Shown here in pieces: positions 1 through 9,296 of a DNA stretch of 64,000 nucleotides; the first letter of the stretch is position 1; every line of letters starts with the position of its first letter. Under the pieces are notes generated by a model that saw nothing but the letters and a program-made list of their open reading frames with translations, did no database searches and was not told the DNA's origin. The DNA comes from Salvator merianae (lineage: Eukaryota; Chordata; Lepidosauria; Squamata; Teiidae). The stretch is taken from positions 913,658 to 977,657 of the forward strand of contig QVOM02000053.1 in assembly GCA_003586115.2 (NCBI GenBank), given 5' to 3'. The position numbers and the translations under genes were made by a program.

Positions 1-114
1 GGAGCGTGCGCAGTTGCAGGCTGCTAAGTGGATTGCGGTCGGAGAGGGAGGGACATTATTGTTTTTATTTATTTATTTAAGGCACTGCTGCTGTTTTTAG
101 TGTGTGCATTTTAC

Positions 115-195
115 ATTAAGGGCTTTTTATTGTTGCAACCCGCCCTGAGACCTTCGGGTATAGGGCAGGATAAAAAGGCAAATAAATAAATACAT
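115..195 (+). repeat. Interspersed-repeat 3' tail
   Basis: 'acccgccctgagaccttcgg', 'atagggcaggataaa', then (AAAT)n. It is a near-duplicate of 6560-6640. Confidence 0.7.
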
Positions 196-770
196 AACTG
201 TTTATTTTCAAACATTCATACCCCACCCTCCACAATATGGTCCCAGGGCGAGTTGTAAGGAATAAACATGTGAAAATACAGTTCAGTAAAAACAAAAACT
301 ACAGGTCTCCCCCAGCCCCAAAACTCTCCCCCCACCCACTCCATCAGCTCCATATAAAGGCCTGGGAGAACAGGCGAATCCTCGAGAAGCGTTGGGAAAG
401 ATGCTGCTCTGGCGCCTGGTGTCCCTCTAGAAGGCTATTCCAGAACCTGGGGGCTGCCACAAAGAAGACCCTCTCCCTAGTCATCACCCCTTAACCTCTG
501 AGAGAACCACGCCCTCCAAAAGGCCTTCTGCTGATGAATTCAGTAACCTAGCAGGTTCCAGCAGGAACAGGTGTTCAGGTATTTAGGGCTTTATGTGTTA
601 AACACCTTGAACTGGGCCACTGGCATAACGTGCATCTGGCCAGATTCTCCCATTAGCAGTTGAGCTGCTGCATTGTGTGTCAGTTCCAGCTTCTGGACCA
701 TCTTCAAGGGAAGCTCCCTTTGGAGCCTGTTACAGCAGCCTAACCTGGAGGTTACGAAGGCCTGCCGATG
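196..770 (-). repeat. Interspersed repeat, probable non-LTR retroelement 3' region
   Basis: 'taccccaccctccacaatat', 'attccagaacctgggggctg', 'ttagggctttatgtgttaaa' and 'cctaacctggaggttacgaa' read like a sauropsid LINE 3' region in reverse. The block at about 49050-49620 shares several segments. Family name uncertain. Confidence 0.5.
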
Positions 771-1833
771 TGGCCAAGTCTATCCCTGGCCAGGAAAGGC
801 TGGAGCTGGCAAACCAGTCAGAGTTGCCTCTAATCCGCATTAAAGGCCAGAAAGGGTTTTAACGTGGATTAGTTTGGATAGGAACACTAGTGTCTGCACA
901 CGACCACCGCTAATTTTTTTCACATGTGCAGATGCAGCCTGAACCAAAGACCAAATAAGCTGAATGGGAGATAGAAACAGGGAGCAGCAAAAGAGCTGCA
1001 AATCGTTAGTCCCTGGGGGTGGAGGAGGCTCCTACGATCCTGATGAGCAGGACGAAGAAGAGGAGAGGTGGTCATTTGGTAAGCCAGAAAATAGAGTCAG
1101 TGGCTGAAAACCGGGCTAGAGAAGAGGCCCAAGAAGCTCTTCCTTGGCAAACAACCCGAATAGAACGGGAGCAGCCGAGGGGGGTGCAGGGTGCCTACAT
1201 TCCAGGCGTTTGTAGTTATTTATTCTGTTGCCTAGACAACTCAGGCTGCCTCTCGATGCGCCCAGGCTGGCAGTTGGCCCCAAGGGCCGGTTATCCTGGC
1301 CTTGTGCCAACGTCGACCGCAGGGAGGCTGCCACGCGCGCGAGAACAACTAAGAGCGGCTGGCCGCAGCAAGCGCTCAGAGGCTGATTCTGCTTCAGCGC
1401 TGAAGGGACCTCTGTTTTAGGCAGGCCACGTTTTGGGGAAATGGTGACACTTCCCATGTCAACAGGTAAGTGCCTAAGTGAGTAATTATTGTCTAAAGGA
1501 TGAGAATACTTTCAACTAACAAAATGCTTTTTGATTAGAAATGCACTGCTCCTCATTTGTAGCTCCTACCCCAAAAGCTTACAAGCCCAACTGGTCTATC
1601 AACTGGTAGTTGTAAGTCACTGTTAGTACTTCACCATTAGGTAAAGGCAGCCAGTTAAAATTCTGCCTGGTGAAAAGACTTGAACAATGAGTAACTGGGA
1701 GCAGAAGGCAATCCGGTGGAGCCTGGCCCATCATGAAACCTGACCTGTGAACATCTCAAGCAAGTGTTTTGTATTTTACTCTTTTTTTTTTTTAATTAAA
1801 CAAACTTATTTCATATGAGGAATTAAATAGTAT
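771..1833. other. Intergenic DNA downstream of PDCD2L
   Basis: Apart from the CpG patch, no exon or known repeat was recognised. UBA2, next to PDCD2L in human, would be expected to the left but none of its exons is seen here. Confidence 0.5.
1150..1465 (+). other. CpG-rich patch ending in a consensus splice donor
   Basis: The stretch 1255-1435 is CpG-dense. It ends with ATGGTGACACTTCCCATGTC, then AACAG followed by gtaagt (GT at 1466), a perfect donor consensus on the plus strand. This could be the first exon of a plus-strand transcript antisense to the PDCD2L 3' end. I do not recognise the encoded peptide, and chance is possible. Confidence 0.25.
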
Positions 1834-1838
1834 TTATT
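1833..1838 (-). terminator. Possible poly(A) signal overlapping the PDCD2L stop codon
   Basis: On the minus strand AATAAA spans the end of the coding region: the TAA stop is part of the hexamer. If used, cleavage would leave almost no 3' UTR. Another, unseen signal further downstream may be the one used. Confidence 0.4.
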
Positions 1839-1964
1839 TAAATAGTTGCTGATCTGGGTCTTCCTGTACAAAAATAAATTCTTCCAAGGGGGTTGGTTGA
1901 TTCTTTGGCCAACAGCTCTTCTCACAAGTATATACTAGTGCTGTTCCAAATTCCACAGACACTT
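1834..1964 (-). CDS. PDCD2L: PDCD2L exon 7 (stop codon)
   Basis: Encodes VSVEFGTALVYTCEKSCW and continues to EDPDQQLFK before TAA (1836-1834). The acceptor is ttcttcccag. This matches the conserved family C-terminus ending in LLFK. Confidence 0.96.
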
Positions 1965-4900
1965 CTGGGAAGAAGAAAAGAAATATTTTCAAGATGGCAG
2001 AAGCTGTTATTACTGTACTCCCACCTCTCACAGGCTTGTAACCACTGTTTTATTTAAATCCGTTCTGTCAAACACTGGATAGCAGCCATCAGAGGCTCAC
2101 TGATGGAAGCCGCCTAACACATCCTGAAATCTGCTGGGGCGGGCATGGAAGGCAGGTTCCCTCAGAGACCTTTACTCAGCTCCGTGGCCCCTGGGCGGAA
2201 GATTCTCCAGCTGGACTCGGCCCTGTGCCTGCCTTCGAGGAACGTATCTATGCAAGACAACTGGAGAAGCATAACTCAGTTCCTCTGGCCTGTTTTGCCC
2301 GATTCCTAGCCACTCCCTTCTCCAGAAAGGGGCAGCTGCAATGTATAAGTTTCTGCTTTTGATGACCTGAACGTTCATTTCAAGGCACAGAAAAATAATA
2401 TAAGATAGTTAGTACACATAAGCCTATTGTTTCACCTACATAAAACAACAGACAAAAAGCAATTTAATAAAAGCAAGCATGCTTAATTGCAGCCGCCCAG
2501 AAGTTCCTGAATGACAACTCCCACCAGCCGGGGCAGTCATGGAATGATGGCAACCACGGCCCAAGAACGTCTGGGTGGCCACCAGAGAGCACCCTGGACA
2601 CAGGGTTCCTACCTTTCTCTTTGGTCTCGAGCGTGCTGACGAGTGCTGGCATCAGCTGGAATTCAAAGATCCTCTTGCCTCTGCAGTTATGACAGGGCGG
2701 GACGGTGGCCGTGATGTCTGTTGACGGGCACGTGATGAACAGAGGCTGCCCGCCCCAGGAATACCTGATGGTGAAAGGACCCCACACAGTTGCCTCTGTC
2801 AAGATGCAGTCGTGCTAGGCAGAACAGCCCCCAGGCACCCCTCTGCACCTTGGGTGGTCCCCTTGGTCCAGGGGCACGGTCCATCGGGGGCAGGACAAGG
2901 CATGGTGGCAGCCCTGACCAGAGAGGGCTCTGATGCAACTTCGAGGGTGGTGGTCGCCGCTCACTGTACCGGAACTCTGCTACTGTTTATGGCTGGGTTT
3001 TGCTGTTGAACTACAACTCCCAGGATGTTGGGCTCACACAGAATCCTGGGAGTTGCAGTTCAGGAATGTCAGCTCTGTGGGTTGCTGCCCTGGGTTTTGT
3101 TACGTCTGCATGCAGCACTGTTTAGTAGGTATCCATATATGCTTGTATTTCATCCCTATGTATCAGCATATTCAATCCATGTATTCACATACTGGTCCCT
3201 GTATAAGTTTGCTTTGCTTTGTGAAGGAGACGGAATGTTGGAGAAGCTACAAGTTCTTGTAAGAAACTTTTTGGCAGGGAAAAGAAACAGCTAGAAGAAA
3301 AAAAAGGCCCAAATGAAGAGAGAGACTGCTGGGGGATGGGAGATGCACGTGCTTTACGCAGGGATAGTCAAAGTATAAGAAAGACTGCTTTGCTTGGATG
3401 GATTTGCTTCTGCAATTATAAGAGGCACCTACAATGCTGTTTTGAATAAAGGGATAACTATTCTTCAAAATAGACTCTCCATTTCCACCAGACTCCAGTG
3501 GAACCTCACAAGGAGCACCTGGGGGGCTGCAGCTGATCACCCTTATTTTAGATAGGTCATTCCTGCTTGAAGGCCTGTTGCCTGACGCAGAGACAGAACG
3601 GTCACACTTGCCTCAGGATCTGTTCCTGGCAGACAGAAATTCTTTTCATGAACTTATGAAACACGCGGTCTCTCCTTCCAGCTCCACACTTTTCATACTC
3701 TTCAGCACAACCATCAGATGTGTAACTAAGTGTTGGGAGAAATAATTCATTAATACTGCAATACAGTGATTATAACACGGCTGACACAATGGCATAAACT
3801 GGAATATTTTCTGCTTAATAAAAGAGGAATAAATGCAACAGCAAAGCAGATGCCCTACCAGTAAAACATACAAAACTGAATTCAAAGATGCCGCTGTGTT
3901 AGCCTGGACCAGTAAGCAAGAGGGTCTAGCAGCACCTCTAACGAAGAGTAAGAAGTCAGTAGAATGAGCTTCCACAGACTAAGCCAACTTCCAAAGCCTG
4001 GGGGCCATAGCAGGAAAGGCCCTCTCTCTGGTTCCTGCCCAATGGGATCACCAAGAGGGCTTAAAAGAGAGGCAGACCTGGATAGGAGGAGGTCAGGTAC
4101 CTTCTTCCAGGTTAAAATGCTGAGGCCCAGGGCATTATGGGCAGCTGGGCCTGTCTGTGAGCTCACTAGCCAGAAGGCATTTCCAGTCTCCAATCATTTT
4201 TGTCTGAAAGGTCTTAATGTTTTTATTTTAAAAGGCTTTTCAAACAGCTCTACTGAAGAGTGAAACTGCTATTGCTACTTCTGCTGGTTCAGGTGTTCGT
4301 TTCTCCGCCTTCCTCTTTGGCTACTCCCCAGGCTGGAGGGATCCTGGCCCCCTGCCTGCTGCCCCGGGCGCCTTGCCCCTACCCTGCTTCAGGGCCGTAC
4401 CTTCCCGAAAGCAGCTGCTCCAAGTCCATCCCCTCCCGCCGCTGATACTCCTGCAGGAGTTTCTTGACGTGCTCTGTGTCGCTGAAGCTGCGGCAGTCTT
4501 CCTCCTCCACCACGCTGATGTGATAGGGCTTGAACACGGGGACGCGGCTGGGGCCCCCTCGCTGTTCCCCAGCGGAACCTCCGGAGTGTGAGGGGTGGGA
4601 CCCCTCTGGGGCTTCCCCAAGGGACAGCTGCTGGATCTGGGCTGCACAGTCCATCTCTCTAGTCAGAGCGTGTGAGGACGCAATGGATTGGGAAGAGGTC
4701 GCTTCCTCCTCGTCTTCCCAGTCATCTGCTCCTTCGCACCAGTCCTTGGCTGCAAGTGGACGCTCTTCATTCTGTGAACATGGATGCCACTGTAAGCACA
4801 CGTCACTGGACACCGATAAAAGGCTTGCAAGGATACCAGTCTACAGACCCCGAAACGCAATTGGTTTGCTGCTCCTCAAGGTGCCCCAAGAGCCTTTTCT

Positions 4901-6273
4901 GGTGACGCTACAAATGCACAAGCAGATGATGGTTCTTCAAGCAGAGCCCTGACTGACACCTGGGGTGACCAACTGCAGCCCTCCAAGATGCTGCCGAACA
5001 GCAGCTCCCATAACTCTTTGCTGCTAGCCAGACGGCTGGAGCTCAAGCCACACCTGCAGGACAAAAGTCCAGCCACCCTGGTTTAACATTTTTACTTCAA
5101 GGCAAGTTCTGTTGAGTTCATTATTTAAAAAGAAAAACTGTACAATTTATTTCTTGCCTTTCTTCTAGCACAGAACCCAAACAATTTAGATTTAGCTTGC
5201 AGCCTATCTTCAACTAGTCCCTGACCTCCTTGGCTTCTAAAAAGGTTCCTCTTATGCTCTTAACTGGCTCTTCAGCCCACAGAAACAGTCTTGCTTTAAG
5301 AAAATGTTCCCACTTACATAAAGTAAATAAGCAAGTAAAAGTAAAATCTTTTATCACATTGAAAGCGCAGTAATTCACAAAGTACCTGTATCAATATGCA
5401 ATCTTGTGTCTTTTTTCCTTCCTCCTGCAAATACTGCGATCGTAATACCTTCCAGCTTTAGGGAATCCACATGAAAGAAACACAAGAAAAGTCTGCCAAC
5501 AAAAGCTTAATGTTCCATGGTATTTCTACTAGCATATTTCTACTGCCTCTGGACTCAGCGTTAGATGCTTCCTTTACTTCTTCATCTTTTACGCTGCCTT
5601 TCTAAATGCTGCTGCACCATTTACCGGGTGGTTGGTTTCAAAGAATGAATCTATCGGGAACTGTCTCGAGACCTTTAGCAGAGGAGCGTGCAGGAGTTAC
5701 TTTGATCGACTGGGCAGAGACCTACCTGTCCGAGTTCCCCCAGCAGCTTTTTGTAACGCAGGCAAAAACGTTAATGAGGCGGTGAAAGGGCGACCCGTCA
5801 AGGGGACAGTAGATCTGCAGGACATGGACCAAGGCAGCTCCGCAAAGTCCGCAGGTGGGATGGACGAGGGTGACTGAGGGGATGCAGTTCTGCAGCAAAG
5901 AGGAAGAAAAAAACTTTTTGGTAAAACGACGCCTTCCGCGGACCCTCCGGTCTGGCCCAAGGGAGACGCGGCCGCCACGTCTGGAGGAGCGTCCCCTGCC
6001 AGGCGGAGGAGAGCCCCTCTCGGCCCTTCTCCAGACACAGGCCCCACGGGCGCCGTCGGACAGGCCCAAGGGGCGTCACATCCTCGCTGCGAGGACGAAG
6101 GCAGGAAAGGGAAACGGCTTTCGCTGCCTTATGCTGCCGAGGGGAAAGGCTGCCCCCCCCGCGCTTCTCACCGCCACGCCCCCCAGCCGGTTCGCCGCCG
6201 GGCCGCCCTGGCTGGAAGAGCCCGACGTGACGGCGGCATCGCGAAGACCCAGCAACACGGTGGCGGCAGCCAT
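1834..6273 (-). CDS. PDCD2L: PDCD2L, programmed cell death 2-like (7 coding exons, complete)
   Basis: Coding exons on the minus strand: 6273-6172, 5889-5726, 5455-5386, 4789-4401, 3725-3612, 2764-2613, 1964-1834. Lengths of 102, 164, 70, 389, 114, 152 and 131 nt join in frame to 373 residues plus TAA; human PDCD2L is about 358. The start MAAATVLLGLRDA matches the family N-terminus and the ATG has a good context (cttcATGG). The N-terminal domain has CGLC (residues 47-50), YCPLDGSPFHR (61-71) and further Cys at 78 and 83, a zinc-binding pattern. A variable acidic linker (about 113-200) precedes the C-terminal PDCD2_C domain, with FKPYHI, FHKFMKRI, CHNCRGKRIFEFQLMP and YTCEKSCW. Family knowledge: PDCD2/PDCD2L proteins are TYPP-domain chaperones; PDCD2L is linked to 40S ribosome maturation (RPS2 partner) and shuttles between nucleus and cytoplasm. 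LSM14A lies upstream on the same strand. Confidence 0.96.
2613..2764 (-). CDS. PDCD2L: PDCD2L exon 6 (C-terminal domain core)
   Basis: Encodes residues 281-330: YSWGGQPLFITCPSTD, then CHNCRGKRIFEFQLMPALVSTLE. The acceptor is ccatcag before GTATTCC and the donor is GAGAAAG followed by gtagga, phase 1. Confidence 0.95.
3008..3061. repeat. Foldback of the actacaactcccag type
   Basis: gaactacaactcccaggat and its inverted partner atcctgggagttgcagttc are separated by 16 bases. The element lies in PDCD2L intron 5. Confidence 0.65.
3612..3725 (-). CDS. PDCD2L: PDCD2L exon 5 (ends at a GC splice donor)
   Basis: Encodes residues 243-279, including EEYEKC, VFHKFMKRISVCQEQIL. The acceptor is aacacttag. 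The donor is CTGAG followed by gcaagt, a non-canonical GC donor. The nearest GT, four bases further on, would break the frame with exon 6, so the GC site is the only one that works. Confidence 0.9.
4401..4789 (-). CDS. PDCD2L: PDCD2L exon 4 (acidic linker and start of C-terminal domain)
   Basis: Encodes residues 113-241. It contains KDWCEGADDW, conserved in the family, then a low-conservation Ser/Glu-rich linker, then VFKPYHISVVEEED and LLQEYQRREGMDLEQLLSG. The acceptor is gcttacag and the donor is GGAAG followed by gtacgg. Confidence 0.95.
5386..5455 (-). CDS. PDCD2L: PDCD2L exon 3 (short, SWKVLRSQ)
   Basis: A 70-nt exon, too short to form a notable open frame. It encodes WKVLRSQYLQEEGKK and so on, matching human SWKVFRSQCLQ. 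The acceptor is cctaaag before CTGG and the donor is ATACAG followed by gtactt. It is required to keep exons 2 and 4 in frame (phase 2 in, phase 0 out). Confidence 0.92.
5726..5889 (-). CDS. PDCD2L: PDCD2L exon 2 (N-terminal zinc-binding domain)
   Basis: Encodes residues 35-88: PTCGLCGAALV, then IYCPLDGSPFHRLINVFAC, the best conserved N-terminal block. The acceptor is ctgcag before AACTGC and the donor is GACAG followed by gtaggt, phase 2. Confidence 0.95.
6172..6273 (-). CDS. PDCD2L: PDCD2L exon 1 (start codon, residues 1-34)
   Basis: Begins ATG GCT GCC GCC ACC and carries the conserved VLLGLRDA. It ends at GGCGTGGCG, followed by the donor gtgaga in phase 0. The reading frame stays open upstream of the ATG, but only this start matches the family N-terminus. 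The exon sits in CpG-rich DNA. Confidence 0.93.
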
Positions 6274-6560
6274 GAAGAGGACGTCACAGGCCACGTGGTG
6301 ACGGCGAGCGAAGAGGCCAAACCGCGTCGTCGCGTCGCGTCGCGTCGCGTCGCACAGGGTTGCGTTAACCTTTTGCGCGCCGCCCGGAGGGAGGGAGGGA
6401 GGGTCTCCTGTCGCAAGCAGGGAGGAAATGCCCGGCGAGATATACCGCAGGGTTTGATGCCGCGTTCTCCTTTGGGACTGCGGCTCCCGCGACTCCTGGG
6501 CAATAGCCGGCGCGGCGACGGACGACTGCTTTACTGCGTGCCTGTTACTTTTCTTTCTTT
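6274..6560 (-). promoter_or_regulatory. CpG-rich PDCD2L promoter and 5' UTR region
   Basis: The DNA immediately upstream of the PDCD2L ATG, and exon 1 and the start of intron 1 down to about 5940, is dense in CpG, in contrast to the surrounding DNA. No TATA box is evident, as is usual for a housekeeping promoter. A short CGCGT pentamer array lies inside it. The transcription start cannot be placed from sequence alone. Confidence 0.6.
6324..6352. repeat. (CGCGT)n pentanucleotide microsatellite
   Basis: About five tandem copies of a CGCGT/CGTCG unit within the PDCD2L promoter, roughly 55-80 bp upstream of the start codon. Confidence 0.85.
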
Positions 6561-6640
6561 TTAAATTGCTGTAACCCGCCCTGAGACCTTCGGGTACAGG
6601 GCAGGATAAAAATGCAAATAATTGAATGAATAAATAGTCT
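6560..6640 (+). repeat. Interspersed-repeat 3' tail (ccgccctgagaccttcggg family)
   Basis: Contains 'acccgccctgagaccttcgg', then 'agggcaggataaa', then an A/T-rich AAATAA-like tail. It is nearly identical to 120-195, and a reverse copy is at about 49570-49620. Probably the 3' end of a non-LTR retroelement; I cannot name the family with certainty. Confidence 0.7.
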
Positions 6641-7135
6641 TTTGGCGGGGGGTGGAGAGGGTGCTTCCTCCCCGGCATTGCTTCGCATCCCTTCCACTGG
6701 ACGGACTTCTCCTTCTGCCGTTCCCATGCCACGCACGCGGACCGCCGAGCGGAGCGAATCTGCCGTCTACAGGGCAGGTGCCAGAGAGAACGCAGGATGC
6801 CCCGGCAGTGGACCGGTGGATCCAGATGCCTCAGCCGCTGCAAGCACTCGTTCGGCACCGAGGTCAGCAGGACGCAGGGGCGCCTTCCTTCCTCTTTCAC
6901 CGATTCCCATCGGCTTCAGAGGATCAGAACACGCTCGGGAGGGGCTGGTTTCCCCTCCGGCTCAGCGTGCCAGAACAGAAAGCCTCTGGGCTCCCGCCCA
7001 GACAGAACCTGCTATCCCAAGGGGTCTGTGTGTGAGCGAAAGCCATCCAATGCCAACAAACTCTGCTATTTTTTTGCTGACTACATCTAGGCAATCCTGA
7101 CACTCAAGCAAAATTACAAGAGTACTTCATGGGCA

Positions 7136-7185
7136 GGAGCGGCTGTAGTTCAGCTGTAGAGCAACTACCTTGAAAACAGAAAAGG
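7136..7185 (+). repeat. tRNA-derived SINE fragment (A-box part)
   Basis: 'ggctgtagttcagctgtagagcaac' resembles the tRNA-like head of the SINE copies at 35207 and 57697, but the B-box and body are missing or degraded. It lies just beyond the LSM14A 3' end. Confidence 0.45.
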
Positions 7186-7399
7186 CAAACAGATTCTTCA
7201 GCTTTGCTCAGAATACTACACAGGCCAGTCTAGGCTGAGCTTGACTCAAGAGCACTTCTACCCACCCAATACCCACTCTTTAAATCGGCACCCTTAGAGC
7301 AAAAGGATAAATTAAAGGTTTCCCGTCTACAGTCTTACCCTCATACCCAAGGCAAAAAATGGATAGGCCAGAAAAAAAAACTGCCACAAAGACTATTTT

Positions 7400-9272
7400 T
7401 TTTAATTGAACTGCTTTATTCTGGCTCTAAATAAAAGCCTCACTTATCTGTAGCAAGGTACACTGAAGGTATGTCACGCTCTGCTGTATACGGGGGTAAA
7501 ACACTCCCCAACTAGTGTAAACCCTCAGGACTGGTGGAAAAGAAAACCAATTCACCCCTTTGCAGCGTCTCACTGGTATTTACAAATTGTCTGGTTTAAA
7601 TAACCTTGGGATACAGCATACATTGTTATTGTAACAGCACAGCACTTGCCTTTTGCCTAAGAAAACTCAAAAATTGTTCAGCATCATGATTTGTGGATCC
7701 CCAAAAGATGTTGTTGTTAACATGCAAAATACTTCTAAAACAAGAAACACTATCCTCTACATCTGCCAGATACTTGACCTGATAAGGAAACCAATTACAA
7801 AATACCTTCTAATGGTGCTATACAAAAAGATATAAAATTATGATTCTATCACTTAAATATTCTTATTTTCTAACAGTGCTGTCACCCACATTTTCTCACT
7901 ACTGAACATAAAGTAGAAGCAAAAGAAGATGAGAAATTAGGTAAAATGTTTTCATCTTTGGATCCCTTTATTCCTGTGGCTTTCATATACACGCACAAAA
8001 TACAACGTACCAAATTACTGTTTCTAATCATAGCTTAATAAGGAAAGAAGTCGTGACTAGCAATTCAAAAACTGGCATCAAGGTTTACTCCATACCAAAC
8101 CACTGCAGGGATACTGGTCTAGGAATGAGTGCTCAGTCTCAGTGTCTCCGAGCTACAGGCCATCAAAACCCAATAGACTGCAAACACTAAAAAGTCACGT
8201 ATAACTGAGTATGTCAACAATATTAAAAGAAAGCCAACAGCTGAAGAATTGACACATGGAGACATTTCATGTTTATTTCAGGCACATCAACAAAAAACAC
8301 CAGAACATTTGTGCCAGGGCTGTTTTTTAATATTAAGTCATCTCCAACACAAACTGTAAATTGTGAAACAAATGGCGAGGGTCTGGCTTCATCTGTAAAA
8401 GCCCCTCAATTTGGTTAAATCCTGCAAGACGCCCCAAACTGCAAAATCAATTGCTTGCAGGACAGGTGTTTTATATAATGGAAGAACATTCAAAATGCTT
8501 ATTTATAGTCAAAATATAAAAATCAAACAGGTTTAAAGCTGAAAAACTACAAAGAAAACCCTCAAACTAGATAGAGTGAGTCTGTGTCTGTGTGTGTTTT
8601 TTAGCATTTCAACACAGGTTTTTGACTTAAAAATGTTTATTCTTAAAAAATTAGTTCCTTTTTTACAGCTATACAAAGTCTCTATGTTTCTTTGGCAATG
8701 GGATAATCATGGAATTTTACAACTATAAAAACTTTTCCTTTGCCTAAGAAACCAGATTCACTGTGTTTACATTTTTTGACTGTCAAACCCAACTTTTCTA
8801 TCACCCAGCACCCTATCTGACAAAAAGTACAACTATCTCAAAAGGGAAATTGCAGAATTTCCAAAAACAACCTTCACTGGATCAACACACTCACAGTACT
8901 GACGGCCTTCTGTATACAACTGTCTTTGCAGCCTGTAGCTGTCATCAAATACAATTTTAGTTAAGAAAAATCCTTTCTGTGATGAAAAAAAATACTTAAA
9001 ACTCCACTGAAGTACTGCTTGATATTTTCACTATATGTAAGAAATTACTTAAGTCTTCTATCTCAAATATATTTAATGCTCATTGTTTCTGAACATAGCT
9101 GTTTCCCACCCCCAGAAAAACGGTTACTGCTCCATCCCCCCTTTGAAATTAAAAACAACCCCAGTGCTGGTGACGCGTTTTACAGCAAATTAACGCCATT
9201 CTTTGCAAAGACCGACACATTCTCTGGATCAGAGAGATCTACAGCTCTACCTGCTTTCAACTTCTTTGTAGG
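7400..9272 (-). other. LSM14A: LSM14A 3' untranslated region (inferred extent)
   Basis: AT-rich DNA without recognisable repeats between the LSM14A stop and the candidate poly(A) signal. Several minus-strand AATAAA hexamers suggest alternative 3' ends. The open frames inside it are short and have no family resemblance. Confidence 0.55.
7415..7420 (-). terminator. Candidate LSM14A poly(A) signal
   Basis: AATAAA on the minus strand, about 1.85 kb after the LSM14A stop, followed downstream by a T/GT-rich stretch. The intervening DNA is AT-rich and lacks obvious repeats, as expected for a 3' UTR. Earlier AATAAA hexamers (for example around 8277-8272) are alternatives. Confidence 0.45.
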
Positions 9273-9296
9273 CTATGCAGCAACTTTGTTGTCTTT
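9273..9296 (-). CDS. LSM14A: LSM14A exon 10, coding part (KDNKVAA, stop)
   Basis: After the acceptor tttttttag come AAA GAC AAC AAA GTT GCT GCA TAG, the known C-terminus of the main vertebrate isoform. Only 24 coding bases; the rest of the exon is 3' UTR. Confidence 0.93.
   Translation of the reverse strand, partial: KDNKVAA

Noticed and set aside
4530..4952. 140-residue plus-strand open frame
   Set aside because: Antisense shadow of PDCD2L exon 4.
6076..6900. 274-residue minus-strand open frame
   Set aside because: It is PDCD2L exon 1 extended through the 5' flank and into intron 1. Only residues from MAAATVLLGLRDA to GGVA are real coding.
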